From positions 155,803,501 through 155,867,500 of the forward strand of contig CM060833.1 of assembly GCA_030762175.1 (NCBI GenBank): a stretch of DNA of 64,000 nt, in the 5' to 3' direction. The DNA comes from Metallyticus violacea (lineage: Eukaryota > Arthropoda > Insecta > Mantodea > Metallyticidae). Numbering within the stretch: position 1 is the first letter of the stretch; the number at the start of each line of letters is the position of its first letter. Positions 13,001-27,465 of this stretch are shown here, piece after piece. The notes beneath the pieces were generated by a model that ran no database searches, was not told the origin of the DNA, and saw only the letters and a program-made list of their open reading frames with translations. A program made the translations under genes and the position numbers.

Positions 13001-16000
13001 CAGAGTAAGTTATGTAAAATTTACAGTCACTTGATAGTTATAGTTATATCAAAACTCCATGTTTCATTTACAGTTTTAAAAATTTAGAGCTGAGATCCCC
13101 CATCTACTGGAAAGTACTGGTATTCCATTTAAAAAGTTTTAGCTACACCACTTGCCAGTAAACAGCTCGTATATAAAATATATTAAAAAATATTAATCAT
13201 GTAGCAAAATGAGCAAATCAAGCAATAAAAATTTCTCAATCTGAGGCAAAAACCATTAATGAAATAAAAGTAATCATGCCCTTAACTAATTTCTCACCTG
13301 TTAAGTGATGACCTAGGGTTGATGGCTTACCAGCTGAATACAGATCACCTTGTACAAAAACATTTCAATGGATACTTTGCCATTTTGAGTAGTTGGGAAC
13401 AAGATAACAGACCTACTCCCAAAAAGGGATAAAACTCCATCAACCAATCAAACTGTTAGAAAAATTCTCCATGAAAAATTCTAAACAAGAAATCAAAATA
13501 GAATGGTAATTTCATACTAGAAGGAAAGTAATAGAGAACCACTAAATCAACATAGCAAACCCTGGAAAACAAATTCACAAAAGAAGTTACTGCTCTCTTC
13601 AGATTGTCGGTCCTGGTGGTGTAATGGTTACCATACTTGCCTCCTACACCCAAGAACGTGGGTTTGAACCCGGCCATGACCGATGGATTTTTTCGGGCGT
13701 AAAAATCCTAAGTAAAGGATTTCCTTTAAAGTAAAGTAAAGTAAATCCTTCGGAAGGGAAGTAAAGCCGTGGGTCCCATGTCGTATATCTTATGGCATGA
13801 AAAAGAACCTCAAGCCTGAAAGAGTTTCAGGCCTCTGAGCAAAATTTGTTGGCCGTTTCAGGTCCTGAATTGAATGGGATGCTGATGACCTGAGATGTTA
13901 AAGAGCGTCCATAAATAAATAAATCAATCAATCAATCTCTTCAGATTCACTATCAAACATATCAGGTAACTGGCTGCCAAACTAGCAAAATTGCCAATTG
14001 TACAATCTGCAATGAATCAAACACTGTAATGGACTTGAAAGAAGTAGACAGACTCTCCAAAATATCTGTAATGTTCTGGCCTGCAAGAAAGCTAATGAAA
14101 TCACCTTCAAACACTAGCCATTAGATGAAAAAGAAAAATTTTAATGTAAGGAATCACTAATAATTCTGTATATATGATAGATTTCGACATTTTGTTTATG
14201 TTGATTTACCCCATTATACTTAAATAAATAAGTATATCTACCAAATATTTTTTTGTTTTTATTTGTCTTCCATGTTTTCTATCTAGCACTTCTTTTTGAG
14301 AACCAATTAGTTGGAAAGTTTATTATTTTTAAATACAGGATGAACATGGGGGGAAATGTTTGTTAGACCTAATATTTAACAAGAGTGAGTCTCAGAGAAA
14401 TCTTATCCATTATGCATCTTTTTTTTTAATGTGTTTGCCTTAACTACATTAGTCTTCTCACAATATCTGTAGCTTGAAAGTGAATACTGTAGTTTTTAAG
14501 TCTGTAGTTATAAATGGAATGGAATTAAATAAAATGAATTATGATGGCACCAGTGAGCTCATAATCCTTGGAGCCTTAAAGCTATTTGTCTTTTACCTTT
14601 TCAGAATAAGGTAAACTCTGAAAAAAACAAACCTTGCCCAAATGACTTGACCTGGCCAGGAATCAAACACAGGACCCCTGGATTAATAGTTGCAAATACT
14701 ACCACTAGATATGGGCTGCCATTGTCACTTATCTAATAATCGTTGTGGGAATTTCTTATCTAGGTTTTGACCAAGTCTAGTGTTAAAAATATCAGTACCA
14801 CACACCTTTCTTTTTCTTTGGTGGTGGCTGCGTTGGTGCTGGTGTTGTCTCAGAGTCCTCATCTCCCCATTCATCCTCACTTGCCCCATTCAACCCTCCA
14901 GTTCTTCCCCCTGCCATGCTTGCATAGTATGATGAGTACGGATGTGTAGGTGGCTGTTCAGGATGGCATGTAATGCATGTTGGAGCATTCATTGGAATAC
15001 CAACCCGTGGTATTACTGAGCTTGTTCTGTAGAGGTGCATTTGACCAGGACGTGCCTCTGGAATTCCCAAGTAGTATCTGAAAGGGAGCATTTTTATCAC
15101 ATCCAGTTATGTTACATTCCGATTGTTAGAAGAAATATTCAATCTGTCTATGAAAGAGATGTTATAAGTAAATCATGACAATAGTGAAAGTTTGTGTTTA
15201 ACCTTTCTTGAAAATATTTTTAATCAGCTTAAATTCTTATTTTGTATTTATGTACCAAAAGCTACTTTGCTTATTCTGTTTTCTAACCATTTATGCTTCT
15301 GTGCTATTTTCAAATGTTTTCAACTTCTAAATAAAAATGTAGCATATCTAATCTTATTCTTATCAGACACTACATCTTTCTTTTGAAAGTTGTGTTCTTC
15401 TGAACAATTTTCCACCATTCATTTCTATCATGTGCACATGCTTTCATTATGCTAACTTCCATCTATTTTTAGGTCTTTTGCTTTCTCTTGTTCTCATTGC
15501 CTTTCAATTATATATTTCTTTAGATAATCTTTCTTTTGGCATTTTTATTTAATAAATATAACTCATGGCTTTGAATATTCTCCAATTATGATTTATCTCC
15601 TTAATTGGTCCATATATTTTCTTAGTCCTTCCTTTCAAATATAAATAACTTTTGTATATCTTTTTCTTTCAATACACATGTTTCACATACATAAGTTACT
15701 ATAGGTCTAATTATTGTGTTATATAGCATCAGTTTAGCACTTCTAAATATTAGCTTATTTTTGAACAATCTAAGTTTGCATAATATGTTGTTCTGCCTTG
15801 ATTTCTTCTTCTACTGTATTACTATCATTCTCTATTGAACCAAGATATTTATATTTATCTGCTCAATATAGCTTCTATTTATGCATACTAGAGTAAATTT
15901 GTTTCTTGTACATTTTAGATGTTTTGTTTTCTGTGTGTTTACTATTAATCCATATTTGATTGACTTCTTTATGATATGCTTCAGACAGTGGTTTTTTTCG

Positions 16001-19000
16001 CTCTAGCTTTTAATGTTTATCATCCACATAGGCTAAGCGTTGCTTCTGTCTTGTGGATATATTATCTCTTAAATCTAATTGATTTAACACTGTATCTATT
16101 ATCACACAGAACAAGGTAGCAGATAATGGGTTCTCCTTGTTTGGCACCTGATTAAATTTAAAATTTCTCCCTAATATCATTATTAACCTTAATTCTTGTC
16201 TTGTTATTAGCTAATGTTAACACAATCTTAAGTTTAAAACTAACTTTGTGTTTATACTAACATAGTGAAGCAATTAATGTATTCATAAATAGCTAGTGAG
16301 TCACTTTAATACCCTTATGCTTCACTTACTATTGAACTATACAGAACATGTTTTACAGGCCTTTGTCCTCATTATCAGCTGTGAGTCGACTGCCAGATTT
16401 GTTGATGGTTGAATGAACTTGGTGTAGCTCTCATGAACATTTTATGAACTTTTGGATTAATTTGTCTTCTGTTAGGATCTTGAAGTTCATAACCTTATCT
16501 TCATATTTTTATAAAAATTGTTTCCCCCTATTCCCAGTTTCAAAGTTTTATCTACGAATTTCAGTAATTTGTATCATGTTTATCTCTCCAAAAGTGATGT
16601 GAAACTGCCGATTTATCAATCTGATTATACCCGATGTTTCCCCAGTATTCCTTTAACCTAATTCCAATGCTTATTTTTGTTTTTCCAATATATACTTTAT
16701 TTCATTCTGAACAGTTGATTTTATAGATTCCTGGCCTCTTCTATAATTATCACCAGAATTGAGCAGATTATTTAAGCTGAATTTGTTCACAGGGGACAAA
16801 GTAATAGCAAATTCCCTGAGTATTTTGTGGAAATGTTGGTGCCCCAAGGATGATAAGTAAATTTCTTATGAATGGTAATTTCTTTACTTGATGTCAATGT
16901 TGCAACTTGTTCATTGTTTTTTGCTGTTTGTATTAATTGAGAGTAAGCATAAGAGCAAAGTAAATGACTAGCTATTTAAGAATAATTAATCTTGTTAGTT
17001 TATCTGGAATTTTATATAGCTGTAAGGAATCTGTTATTTCATTTCTGTATACTGAGTTGAAAGCATGTAATATTTGCCTTCATATGAAGATATCTATTAT
17101 TGGTCTGTTTGGTTTAAACCTTGCTTGTACATAATTTAATTTGTTTTCTACATATTCTGTTAATCTTTTATTTAAGAGAAGTACTTATATTTTATGTATA
17201 ATATTCAATAGAGCGATTATTCCATAATTATCTGATACAAGTCTATCACCTTTTTTAAACACAGAACATATAATTCCCACATTCCATTCTAATGGCAATT
17301 CTGCTTCTTTCCAAACTTTTAAGATAAGCTTGTAGAGTTTCCGTTTATATGTTTGTCTTCCATATTTAGTTAATTTTGGAGATATATTATCCAAACCAGC
17401 AGCTTTATTCATTTTTAAATGTTGTAATATATAATTTATTTTATTTCATGATGGTACTTACCTCTGTTAAAATGTTAGCATTTTGATCCTCAAGCCTGGG
17501 GTTACTTAATATATTGTTACTATTAAACATTCTAGTAAAATAATCTTTCCAACTATTTAATTTTTGGGTTTTTTGTATTATTATATCTCCTTCATTATTT
17601 TTACATATCATAGGTAATGTACTTTGCTTTTTAGTAATATTTTGTATTCCTTTAAAGAATTTCCTTGATTCATTCTTCTTATAATTTGATTCTACTAGAA
17701 TTATTTTCCCATTTAATCATTTCATTTTCTTATCCCTCCATATCTTGGCTTATTTTTCTTTTTTTATTATATTCTTCTGACAAGCTCTTGTTCTTATTTG
17801 CAGTGCTTTTTTCCTTGCTTCATTTTTTTCTTGTAATATGCTTTTACAGTCTTCAGCCCACCATTCATTTCATAATGCTTTCTCTTGTTTTAAAACTTTT
17901 GTTGGCTGCTTTTTTTGACTGCTATTTGCATTGATATTCTTTCTGCTTTTTTGGATTTTTCAGATTATATTTATTAATTCATGTTTAACTCTTTTTATAA
18001 ATAGCTGGTAGTGTTTTTTCCAAAATAATTTAAACTAAAAAGTGATTAGAGTCCATATTAAACCCTCTCAATGATTTTACACCCTCTATTAGATCTGTCT
18101 TGATATCATTAATTAGTATATAGTCAATTTGATTAAATGTGTTATGATTCAGTAATTTTCTTGTTCCTTTGTGTATTTGTTTATATTGAAATTGTATACT
18201 CATAAACCAAACTATTCATTGTAGCAAACTTGCATGAGAGTTCTCTGTTTCTGTTTGTTTGTTCATCTAGAGTAAATTTATAATTATGTTAGTTGGTTGC
18301 TAGTGGCCATTGGGGATACTGATATTTATAATTTTAGCCCCCAGCTTCCCAATAAAGAGCTTCCAAATTGTTTATTTGTTTTTTTTGCTATCAAATTGGC
18401 TGCATTTCAGTAGATGATCTTTTTTTTAGGATAGCATTCATGTCTTTACACAATGGGTAGTGGCTGTCTCTGATTAATTTCATCCTGAAGAGATATTCTG
18501 GCAGGCGATCATGCCCAACAATTAAATGGAATTGGGAAATTCCAATTAAATAAAAGATGTCCTAAACTTAGGTATTCATTTTTTACACCAAACTCCACTT
18601 TACTTACATAAAAGTAAGATGCATTTCGGGAGAATCTCTCCCATTTTTACACCAAACTTCACTTTACTTACATAAAAGTAAGATGCATTTCAGGAGAATC
18701 TCTCCCATTTTTACACCAAACTCCATTTTACTTACATAAAAGTAAAGATGCGTTTCGGGACAATCTCTCCCATTCTCCTGAATGCATCTTACTTTTATGT
18801 AAGTAAAGTGGAGTTTGGTGTAAAAAATGAATACCGAAGTTTAGGATATATTACCACTCCATTGTCAACAGTTTCATAAGTACAATATTTAAATAAAAGA
18901 TGTTTAAAAGTCTTTAGATCTTCATAAGGTTTTTCTTTAAGTTTTTGTTGGATATTTTGTTTTTGTTTCAATTAAGAAGGAAGCTATAGTTCAAAAGATG

Positions 19001-22000
19001 GTTTTAATTTAATGATGACTTGTTTTTGTTAAAGTATCATCAATCTCATTTCCCTTTAATCTCATATGACTTAGGATTCATTGTAAAATTATTTCTGCAT
19101 ATCTGATCTGCTTTGTATGTTATACTTTTATTTCATTTATAGTGTGTGTTGATGAGTAACTGTAATTCACTATACTTTGTAGTGCTGTTTTAGAGTCACT
19201 TAAAATAACACTTCTATCATTTATTTGAGGCCTAATTAGTAGATTTTCTAAAGATGCCCTGTGGGCATTCCATTAAAATTGTTAGCATTACCTGTTATGT
19301 TTAGAGTACAGATCTTCAATTCCTACTTTTGCATAGAAGTCACCTAATGTTATTAGTGTCACTTTTGGAAACACTATTACTTTTTGTGTTTCAACATATA
19401 ATCCTTCTTTAATTTAATCTTCTTTATCTTTAATTGGAGCATAACTATTTATTATTGTCAAGATATTATATTTTCCCTTAATGCTTTACTTAATCTTTCA
19501 TTGTACAGCACAAAATCTATATGATGTCCTGTTTTCTTCATTACTAAGAATCCAATACCTGCCTGTCCTGTACTGCTTTCCATACTAGAATAAAATGATG
19601 TAAAATATTTTTTTATTAATTATATAATCATTTCTCCATCTAGTTTCTTGTAATGCCACTATTTTAATGTTTGTTTTAGCAATTTGTTCAGCTAACTCCT
19701 GCATTTTTCCTGCATTTAATAATGTCTTAACATCCCACATTCCAACTATTAAAGTACCCTTAGACCTTTTTACATGCTTTGGTCAAAGTCCTTTAATCTA
19801 TCTGGCATATATTTATTTAAATTTTTTAGTGCTTAAATTGTATCCAACACCCAACCTGGAGGACCAGACCTGTGTATTTATAACTTCCAGAGATTGGGTA
19901 GTCCTGCTATTCCCCTAGGCACTGGATACGCATTTTAGTCACCTTTTGTGACATTCATGGACTACATTGGTGCTTATATCTAGTGGTTACCTTCTTTATA
20001 AGCAAGGTAAAACTTGATGGTCCTTCATTAAAAATATTTTTCTTGCACATAAAGCTACATTTAACATAATCTGAAACAAGACTGTTATATTTCTAGTGGT
20101 CCTAACATTTCTTTTGAAGAAAATGTAAACAACTACCCTTCTGAGAAAGTATTGTGAACATTTAGCTTATTCATAAAAAATTAAATTAATTTTATTCTTG
20201 AATTTCTAAGCTTAAAGAAATATCTTAGTATTCAATTACTAAGTAATGAAAGTCTGTAATGGTGTTGTCTCTTATTGCCCAAAGGGCTTTACTTCACATT
20301 ATTGTTAAAATTCAGATATTCTGACTCCCTGGTCTAGCACAATTTCTAAAAGTATAGTATTTAAATATTATAATATGGAAAGCAACTAGGATATTCAATT
20401 CCATCTTATAACAGCATTCTTTTATGTTGATCCTTAATTATGGATTAATTATTTTGTCTTCACTTGCATTCCTATTGTTCTAATTTTTTGGAAATATCAG
20501 CAGTATTACTTGCATTCTATGAAGTCAAAAAAAGAGAAATTAATTTGAGCTTTTACAGAATAAAGGAATGCTATCAGATAAATGGCAATGATATTTTAAT
20601 CATCCATGGTAAGCCATTTTGCTGCTTACACAATATTTTCATTGTGGTCCCATGCTAATATTCTTGCTACATCAAATTTTCCATGTGTAAGGGGAATAAC
20701 CCTCTTCTTTGGGATGTTGACAGAGACAATATGTCTGAAATATCCTGCAGGTCCATCTCGTAGAGGAGCTATGGTGACATAATTGTTTCCATCTGGTGAA
20801 AAAAATGGAGCTTCTTGGGCATCTACCCAGCCATGACCTTCTCCAGTCACTCTTTGAGTCTGTAATGAAACATGTTACATACTTTTAAAAAAGATTTATA
20901 AAATACAGTATAACATTTGAATCATTAATAACAAATAATCCAGTATGTAAGATTTATGTTGGGTATATGTATCATAAATTCTTATTGTTTCCACATTAAT
21001 ATGAAAAAATGAGAGAATGAAAGATAACAGAAACGTCATCAGTGATCTTTCAAATTTTGTTCTCTTGTCTATTGTTTATAGGTAATTTAGTAATTTATGG
21101 AATAATTTTATGCCCATATGCATTGCACTGTTTTGAAAAACTGTTGTGTTGGTTCTGGTGATATATATATATATGTGTTTTTTGTCTTCTATTATGATGT
21201 GAACTATCATTTTTTTAAAACTCTTTGAGGGATAATTTTTAACAGCCTTAATGTCTCATAGATATATATACAACCAAGGGGAAGAATTTAAGGTTTTTAA
21301 ACAGTGGTTTGCAGGAAGTGACTCAGTCATTATTCCTATTAGTCTTTTCTGGTTGTGCAGGGAGGAGAGCTACCCCATGTACTTATACCATATCTTGGTA
21401 TGGAGTGTGCACATGCAAAATATGCTATTCTAAGAGTTGCTGTATTTACGTTTTGTCAAGTTATCTAAAGTTGAAACAAATGACATTTAACTTTTTAATC
21501 AATTGCTGTACATGTGCATCCCATTTTAGATTGTTTTCAGTCATAATGCCTAGGGATTTTATATTGTTAGTGTTTTAAATATTTTTATTAAAAGTAATTA
21601 TTGGTTCTTCAGAATTATTTTATTTTAGATGAAAGTGGAGAATTTGGTTTGTTCTGTATTAACTTAGTTTATTCACATCAAACCACTTTAATGCTTTGTG
21701 CGCGATTTTTATCTAGGAGAATTTTTTTGAGTTTCTTTCCCTGAACTCTCTGCTAAAATGATTGTATCATCAGCACATTGAATTGTTGTTATTTGAGATA
21801 TTTTAAATGTTACACAGTTTACAAATAAGGGATAGGTAATTAGTCGCTGTATTGACCCCTGTGGTACTCCAATAATGATACTCCCTTATGTCGAATGGCA
21901 ATATTTTATTTCTGTTATTTGTGCTCTCTGGTTTAGATATGATTTAATCCAGTTTAGGGCAGGCTCTCTTATTCCTGAATTTTCTAGTTTTGTGAAGAGT

Positions 22001-25000
22001 AATTCATATTTCAATATGTCAATGACTTTAGATAGGTCAAAAAATATACCTGATATATTCTTTTTTTGGTCTAGCACATTTAGGGTATGATTGACAAAGT
22101 GAAACAATGCAGTTTAGTTGATTTATTTTTCTGAAGCCATGTTGATTATAAGTAATAAGCTTTTTACATTCTATAAATTTTAATAATAAATTATAGAAGG
22201 TATGTTTGATTACTTTGCTGACTCCAGATAGTAGAGACTGGTCTGTAATTGTTCATGGTTGTTTTTTCACCTTTCTTAAACAAGAGTTTAACTTTTGCTA
22301 TTTTAAGAGATTGAGAGAAGGCTGCTTGCTCCAGTGAATAATTGTAGATATCTGTAAGAGGGTGTACTAAGACTGAAGCACATATATTTAATAAGAAATC
22401 CGGGATGTTATTTATTCCTGATAGTGTTTATTTTTAATGCTGGTTGGTATAGTTTGGACCTCTCTGTAATCAGTTGGGTATAGATGCAAGTTGTATTAGC
22501 TTGGTTCCGTGAATAGTGGTTATTTAAGTCAGTGTTGGCATATTTTTAGTAATGTTTATAAAATAATTGTTAAATGTGTTTGCAAATAATTTCAGATCTG
22601 TAATTTTATTCCCTTTCATTGTTAGCTATAAGGTCATTTGAGGGTTTTTTCGGTTTCATTTTATTTGGAACTGATTGTATATATCTGCCATTGTGATTGT
22701 TTTTTTAGTTTATTATATGACTTTGTTTAGTATTGATTTATGTATCTGGAAGTAGGTTTTGATTGATGAGGGCATATTTGTGTTTTTAAGATTGCATAAA
22801 TTGTCCATTTTTAGTGCAAGAAACCCTTAGCTTTTATTTTTGAAAGAGATCAGTGATTCTTTGCATGGGAAAGCTATCAAATTTCATATTTAAACAACTC
22901 TATCCCAGAATTGGCTATTTCCCAGGTTTCAGTCTTTAATACATTTAGAAAAAGTTCAATGTTACTATCATCAAAGACTTGTTTTTGTGATTTTAATTTC
23001 TGGTGTGGTTGCTTGTATTAGTGAAAGTGTTAATATCTGAGCATTGTGATCACTGAATCCCATTTCAAAAGGTTCTGTTTTTGATACTTGGGGCCCTGTT
23101 TGGAAAACCTGCTCCATAAATGTAAAACTGTTGCTTGAGACACAAGGAGGAAGCTGACAGTTTATTTTATGTTATATGAGGATGTCAGATTGATGATTTC
23201 TTTTACGCTTTAAGTCACTTTTCAAGTTGATGTTTATTTCACGGCAAATTATTATCTATTTTGAAGTATTTTAATTCTGTTGAACACATTTTCAAGCCTA
23301 TCTAGAAAAGTGATTTTGTTAATAGTTGGGGATCTATATATTCAAATTATTTTTAAGTTGGAAGTTCCCATTCAATAGCTGTGTTTTCACTATCCTTTTC
23401 CTTAGAGAAGGACTGCAATTGCTGTAAAGATTTTTATTTTAAATGTTTTTTTACTCAGATACAGCTTCCTCCACCTTGTGTACTGTTCTGCAAAAACTTT
23501 GTGCTAGTTTGTAGTTTGGGATGTTAATATTTTGTGATAAATCAGAAGGTAGCCATTGTTCTGTGAAGTAGTTAACTGATATTCTAGAGAGTTCATTTAA
23601 TAATATCATTTTGAATTCATTCATCTTGTTGGATAAGAATTGGACATTATTATGGAATAGCTCGAAGTCTGCTAAACTTACTAATGACAAAAATATTGTA
23701 TTTATGAAGCAGTTAACAATGGAGTGGTAATATATCCTAAACTTAGGTATTCATTTTTTATACTAAACTCCATTTACTTACATAAAAATAAGACACGTTT
23801 TGGAAGAATCTCTCCCATCTTCAGTTGCTCACTGAACCGCCATTACTAGAAATGATGGAATGGCAGTTTAGTGAGCAACTGAAGATGGGAAAGATTCTCC
23901 TGAAATGCTTCTTATTTTTATGTAAGTAAGTGGAGTTTAGGGTAAAAAATGAATACCTAAGTTTACTAATGACAGCATTTCTGCTTCTCCATTATCTCAT
24001 TTGTCTCTTATGGAAAGAATTACAGTGAACTATGGGATTAGGTATGTCTTTTATTACTTCTGCTCTTTTGGAAATTTGCTTATCACCATCTTTCTAGGGA
24101 ATTAGTTTAACTGGCTCATACTTATTAATTTAAATGCATTTTCAATTGCCTTACTTCAGAGATAGGACCCTTTAAAGTTTAGGTGTAAGCAATCCCTCCC
24201 TGTATGAGTATGGTCCAGTTTCTCATCCATGTCAATAAATATTGCTTTTAATGCACAAGCCCAACTCATGCTTTTGACTCAGAATTTAAGTAATTCACTG
24301 GGACATCGTGTATTTTGATATGCTGTTTATCACTAAAATGGCTTGTGGAAACTGTGTTTTATTCACCCTTATTAAATTATTCAGGCATTTTCAAAAATAC
24401 TTTTACAAACTTGGGTGGAGGGTTTCTCACACCAAAACAAGAAAAAATTTATATAAACACATTTGGAAATCCTTAGTTTTTGAATTATAAATTAAAGTTT
24501 ACTTTACATGTTTCAAGGTGCAATCTAACAACTTACATTTGTAACTGAAAATAAAATTTATTTTGTTAAGTAGTTGAATGATATTATTGATACAAGTCTG
24601 CTGATGCACTTATTGTATCCTAGATGGCTATTTACTGCCAAGGAGATTTGTTTACATTTGTCATTTGGATACATTTGTGATTAATTTGTTTCTCACATTT
24701 CACTTGTGTTGCATGTGGTGTAGTATTTACTATGGCAGGATATCCATTTCATTTCATGATCAGGCAGATGTGATTATGTATGGTTACATGTATTGTAATG
24801 GATACAAGACTGCACGGTTGCATTCCCACACCCAAAACAGCCGAGTCATCCAACATTTGCTATTGTATATCATTGTGTTAGTGAGACAGGATCCATAGCA
24901 CCTCAAACTATGGATCAAGGAAGACCAAAAGTTGTTCATATGCCTGTGCTTTAAAATGACTGTTTCAAGTATGTTTTGTAGTTATCTGAAGAATTTATCA

Positions 25001-27432
25001 TAACTTTTTGCTTTCTGTTTGATAAATATGATGTAATTCATTGGTGACTTTTGTCCTTAATACTATAATGGGATAATTTTGATAAGATTATATTATGTCA
25101 CAGTCAAAAGCTTTCAAAGATCACGGAATATTGCAAGTGTATTAAATTTATTATTATGGTATTTGAGAACTTCATTAGCTAGCTTGAAAATGGCATCATT
25201 GTTGACATGCTTTTTCTAAATCCAAACCGTTCCCTTGCTAAAATATTATTTTCATCAAGTTGATGGTATGAACTTCTGAACATTAGTTTTTCAAATACTT
25301 TGGAGAAAGCTGTTAGTAAGCATTAATCTCCAAGCTACTTAATGTGCTATGAAGCCTAAGGCACATTCAAATGATTGTCACCAAGACATGATCGGATGAA
25401 AGAATCTTGTGTAAATAGGTCAATGCTAGACTGTAATATAAAGGTAAAAAATTGTGTGATTTTAATGTTACTGTTTATGCTGTCTTTTAGAAGGAAAAAT
25501 TATACTAAACATGGCTTACATTTAAGGAAGAAGGGTAAAAAACAAGACTGCAGTGCAAATAACAGAGATAGTTGTGGGTTAAAGAAAATATCCCAATAAT
25601 ATTTCGAAACCAAGTATGGAGTCAAATGACTCCAACAAAAGGCTATTTTATCAACATAATATAAAAAACAGCACAGGGCTAAAAACAATTTGAATACTCC
25701 ACCAAAATGTGCAATATAATTTGAACAAAATTGAAATAACTGAGAGTATGTAAGATGAATGTGAATCACATGTATTAGTTATAAATGAAAATGGTCACAC
25801 AGAGTAATACTTATGAATTATAAAGTGTCAAAATTATAATTGAATACTTATTTTTGTAGGAAAAAACAGAAAAATAGTGGCGTAGCTTTATATGGTAGAA
25901 AAGAGTATAGTGGAAGTATTTTAAATTGGAATAAAATGTACTGTAATTAAATTAATTTTGAAGCTGTGGAAATTCAAACAAAAATGGGACCTGTACCATT
26001 TGATATGTGATATATGGAAGCAAGAACAGATGCACAGAGAGTGAAGCACTGCAATAATCTGTTCTCTACACAAAAAGAATGAAGACCTGATGGGTTAATT
26101 ATTGGAGCATAGAATTATTGTACCTCAGAATGGAATGTTGGACAAGTTAAACCTATGGTATTATAGATAAAGTATTAGGTCAATTACTTCATTCTTGACA
26201 GGCCATAAACTATGTAGAGATTCAACATAAACAACAGAAACATATAAAAATGACATTAGGTTATAATGAAATCAGAGTGGAAGTAGCACAAGGAACTGTG
26301 CTCAATCCAATATTTGTTTTAATGTATGTCACAGATATGCCTGAGATACAAAATCAAAAAACCATCTCATATGCAGATGACACTTCACTAATACTCTGGA
26401 CTGGCTTGGGTGGCTGAAGTTGGCAAGGCACAGACTCATGAACAGGAGATCTGGAGTTTGATTCCTGTCAGGACCATTCTCCCTAAATGAGGTTTTTTTT
26501 TCAGGTTTTCCTCAGTTATCATAAATAGTGGCAAATGCCAGGAAGGTACCCTAAATCTAGACCTGGATGCGTGCTTTCTTAAAAACAAAATGTATTAATT
26601 CATCTCATGTATCACAGTGGCCACTGCCTGTAGTGCCTCAGGCATTAAACACTATTTAAAAAAAATCTACCACTCTGGAAATAGCATATCAGAAAATGCA
26701 GAAATCATCTCAAAATATTTTAAAGAGTATAACTTAACATCAAACTAAAAAAAAGTGAAACTACAGCATTTCATTGTTCAAAAGGCAAACATATTGATTA
26801 ACAACTAAAAATTATCATAAATAGTACAGTTTTTGAAAAAATAATGCATTTTAATTTCCTAGGAATACACATATAAATGATAAACTAACTTTTGAAATAC
26901 AAATTGGCAGCATATGCCCAGATATATATTTGCTAAGGCATGTATCAACACTATGGCATTTTCTTTCACATATACAATGTGAAATTGATATATGGGAAAA
27001 TATTGGAATGGTAAATCTGAATAGAGTACTGTAATTACAAAAGAAATGCATGTACAAATTAGGAAATCAGACATTGTGCAAAGATTTTCTTTATATAAAA
27101 AAACTACATATGTTTTACGTGTTGATTCCGATCAAATTTTATATTGATTGTGCAAAGATATCTTCTTAAGGGAGAAACTGCTGACTGTAATATCTTGTAT
27201 ATCTATAATGTAATATTACTTGTAATGAATCAAACACTATATCAATCAGATTACTTTAAGAATTGTGACAGTTTCTGCACCAGAGGAAAGGAAAACTATT
27301 ATCAATTATAAAAAGCATAGGATAAATGGGGAATCATTCAGTAGAGGGAAAATATTTTATAACAAATTATCCAAATATTTAAAATTGCTAATTGGAGTCT
27401 ATTGACAGCAATTTAATTAAATGATGATGATG

Positions 27433-27465
<33 letters not shown>

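Larger units (their letters stand above)
15400..19830 (-). pseudogene. Decayed non-LTR retrotransposon (LINE) with endonuclease and reverse transcriptase
   Basis: Minus-strand fossil read from right to left. Apurinic-type endonuclease start near 19760 (GMWDVKTLLNAGKMQELAEQ, LQETRW, then TGQAGIGFLVMK). Reverse transcriptase with NKAAGLDNISPKL, ELPLEWNVGIICSVFKKGDR and LLNIIHKI (17185-17412), then GAKQGEP and the active-site box YVDD (near 16030). Past the RT comes KYKYLGSIENDSNTVEEEI (about 15850-15780). Stops and frameshifts are many. Two later insertions split it: a GIY-YIG fragment and a foldback element. Confidence 0.8.

Noticed and set aside
18578..18773. CRISPR-like regularly spaced repeat
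   Set aside because: Three contiguous tandem arms of a foldback element with no unique spacers, in an animal genome.
21251..21578. Plus-strand frames of 60-89 codons
   Set aside because: They are antisense to the C-terminal part of the minus-strand LINE fossil.
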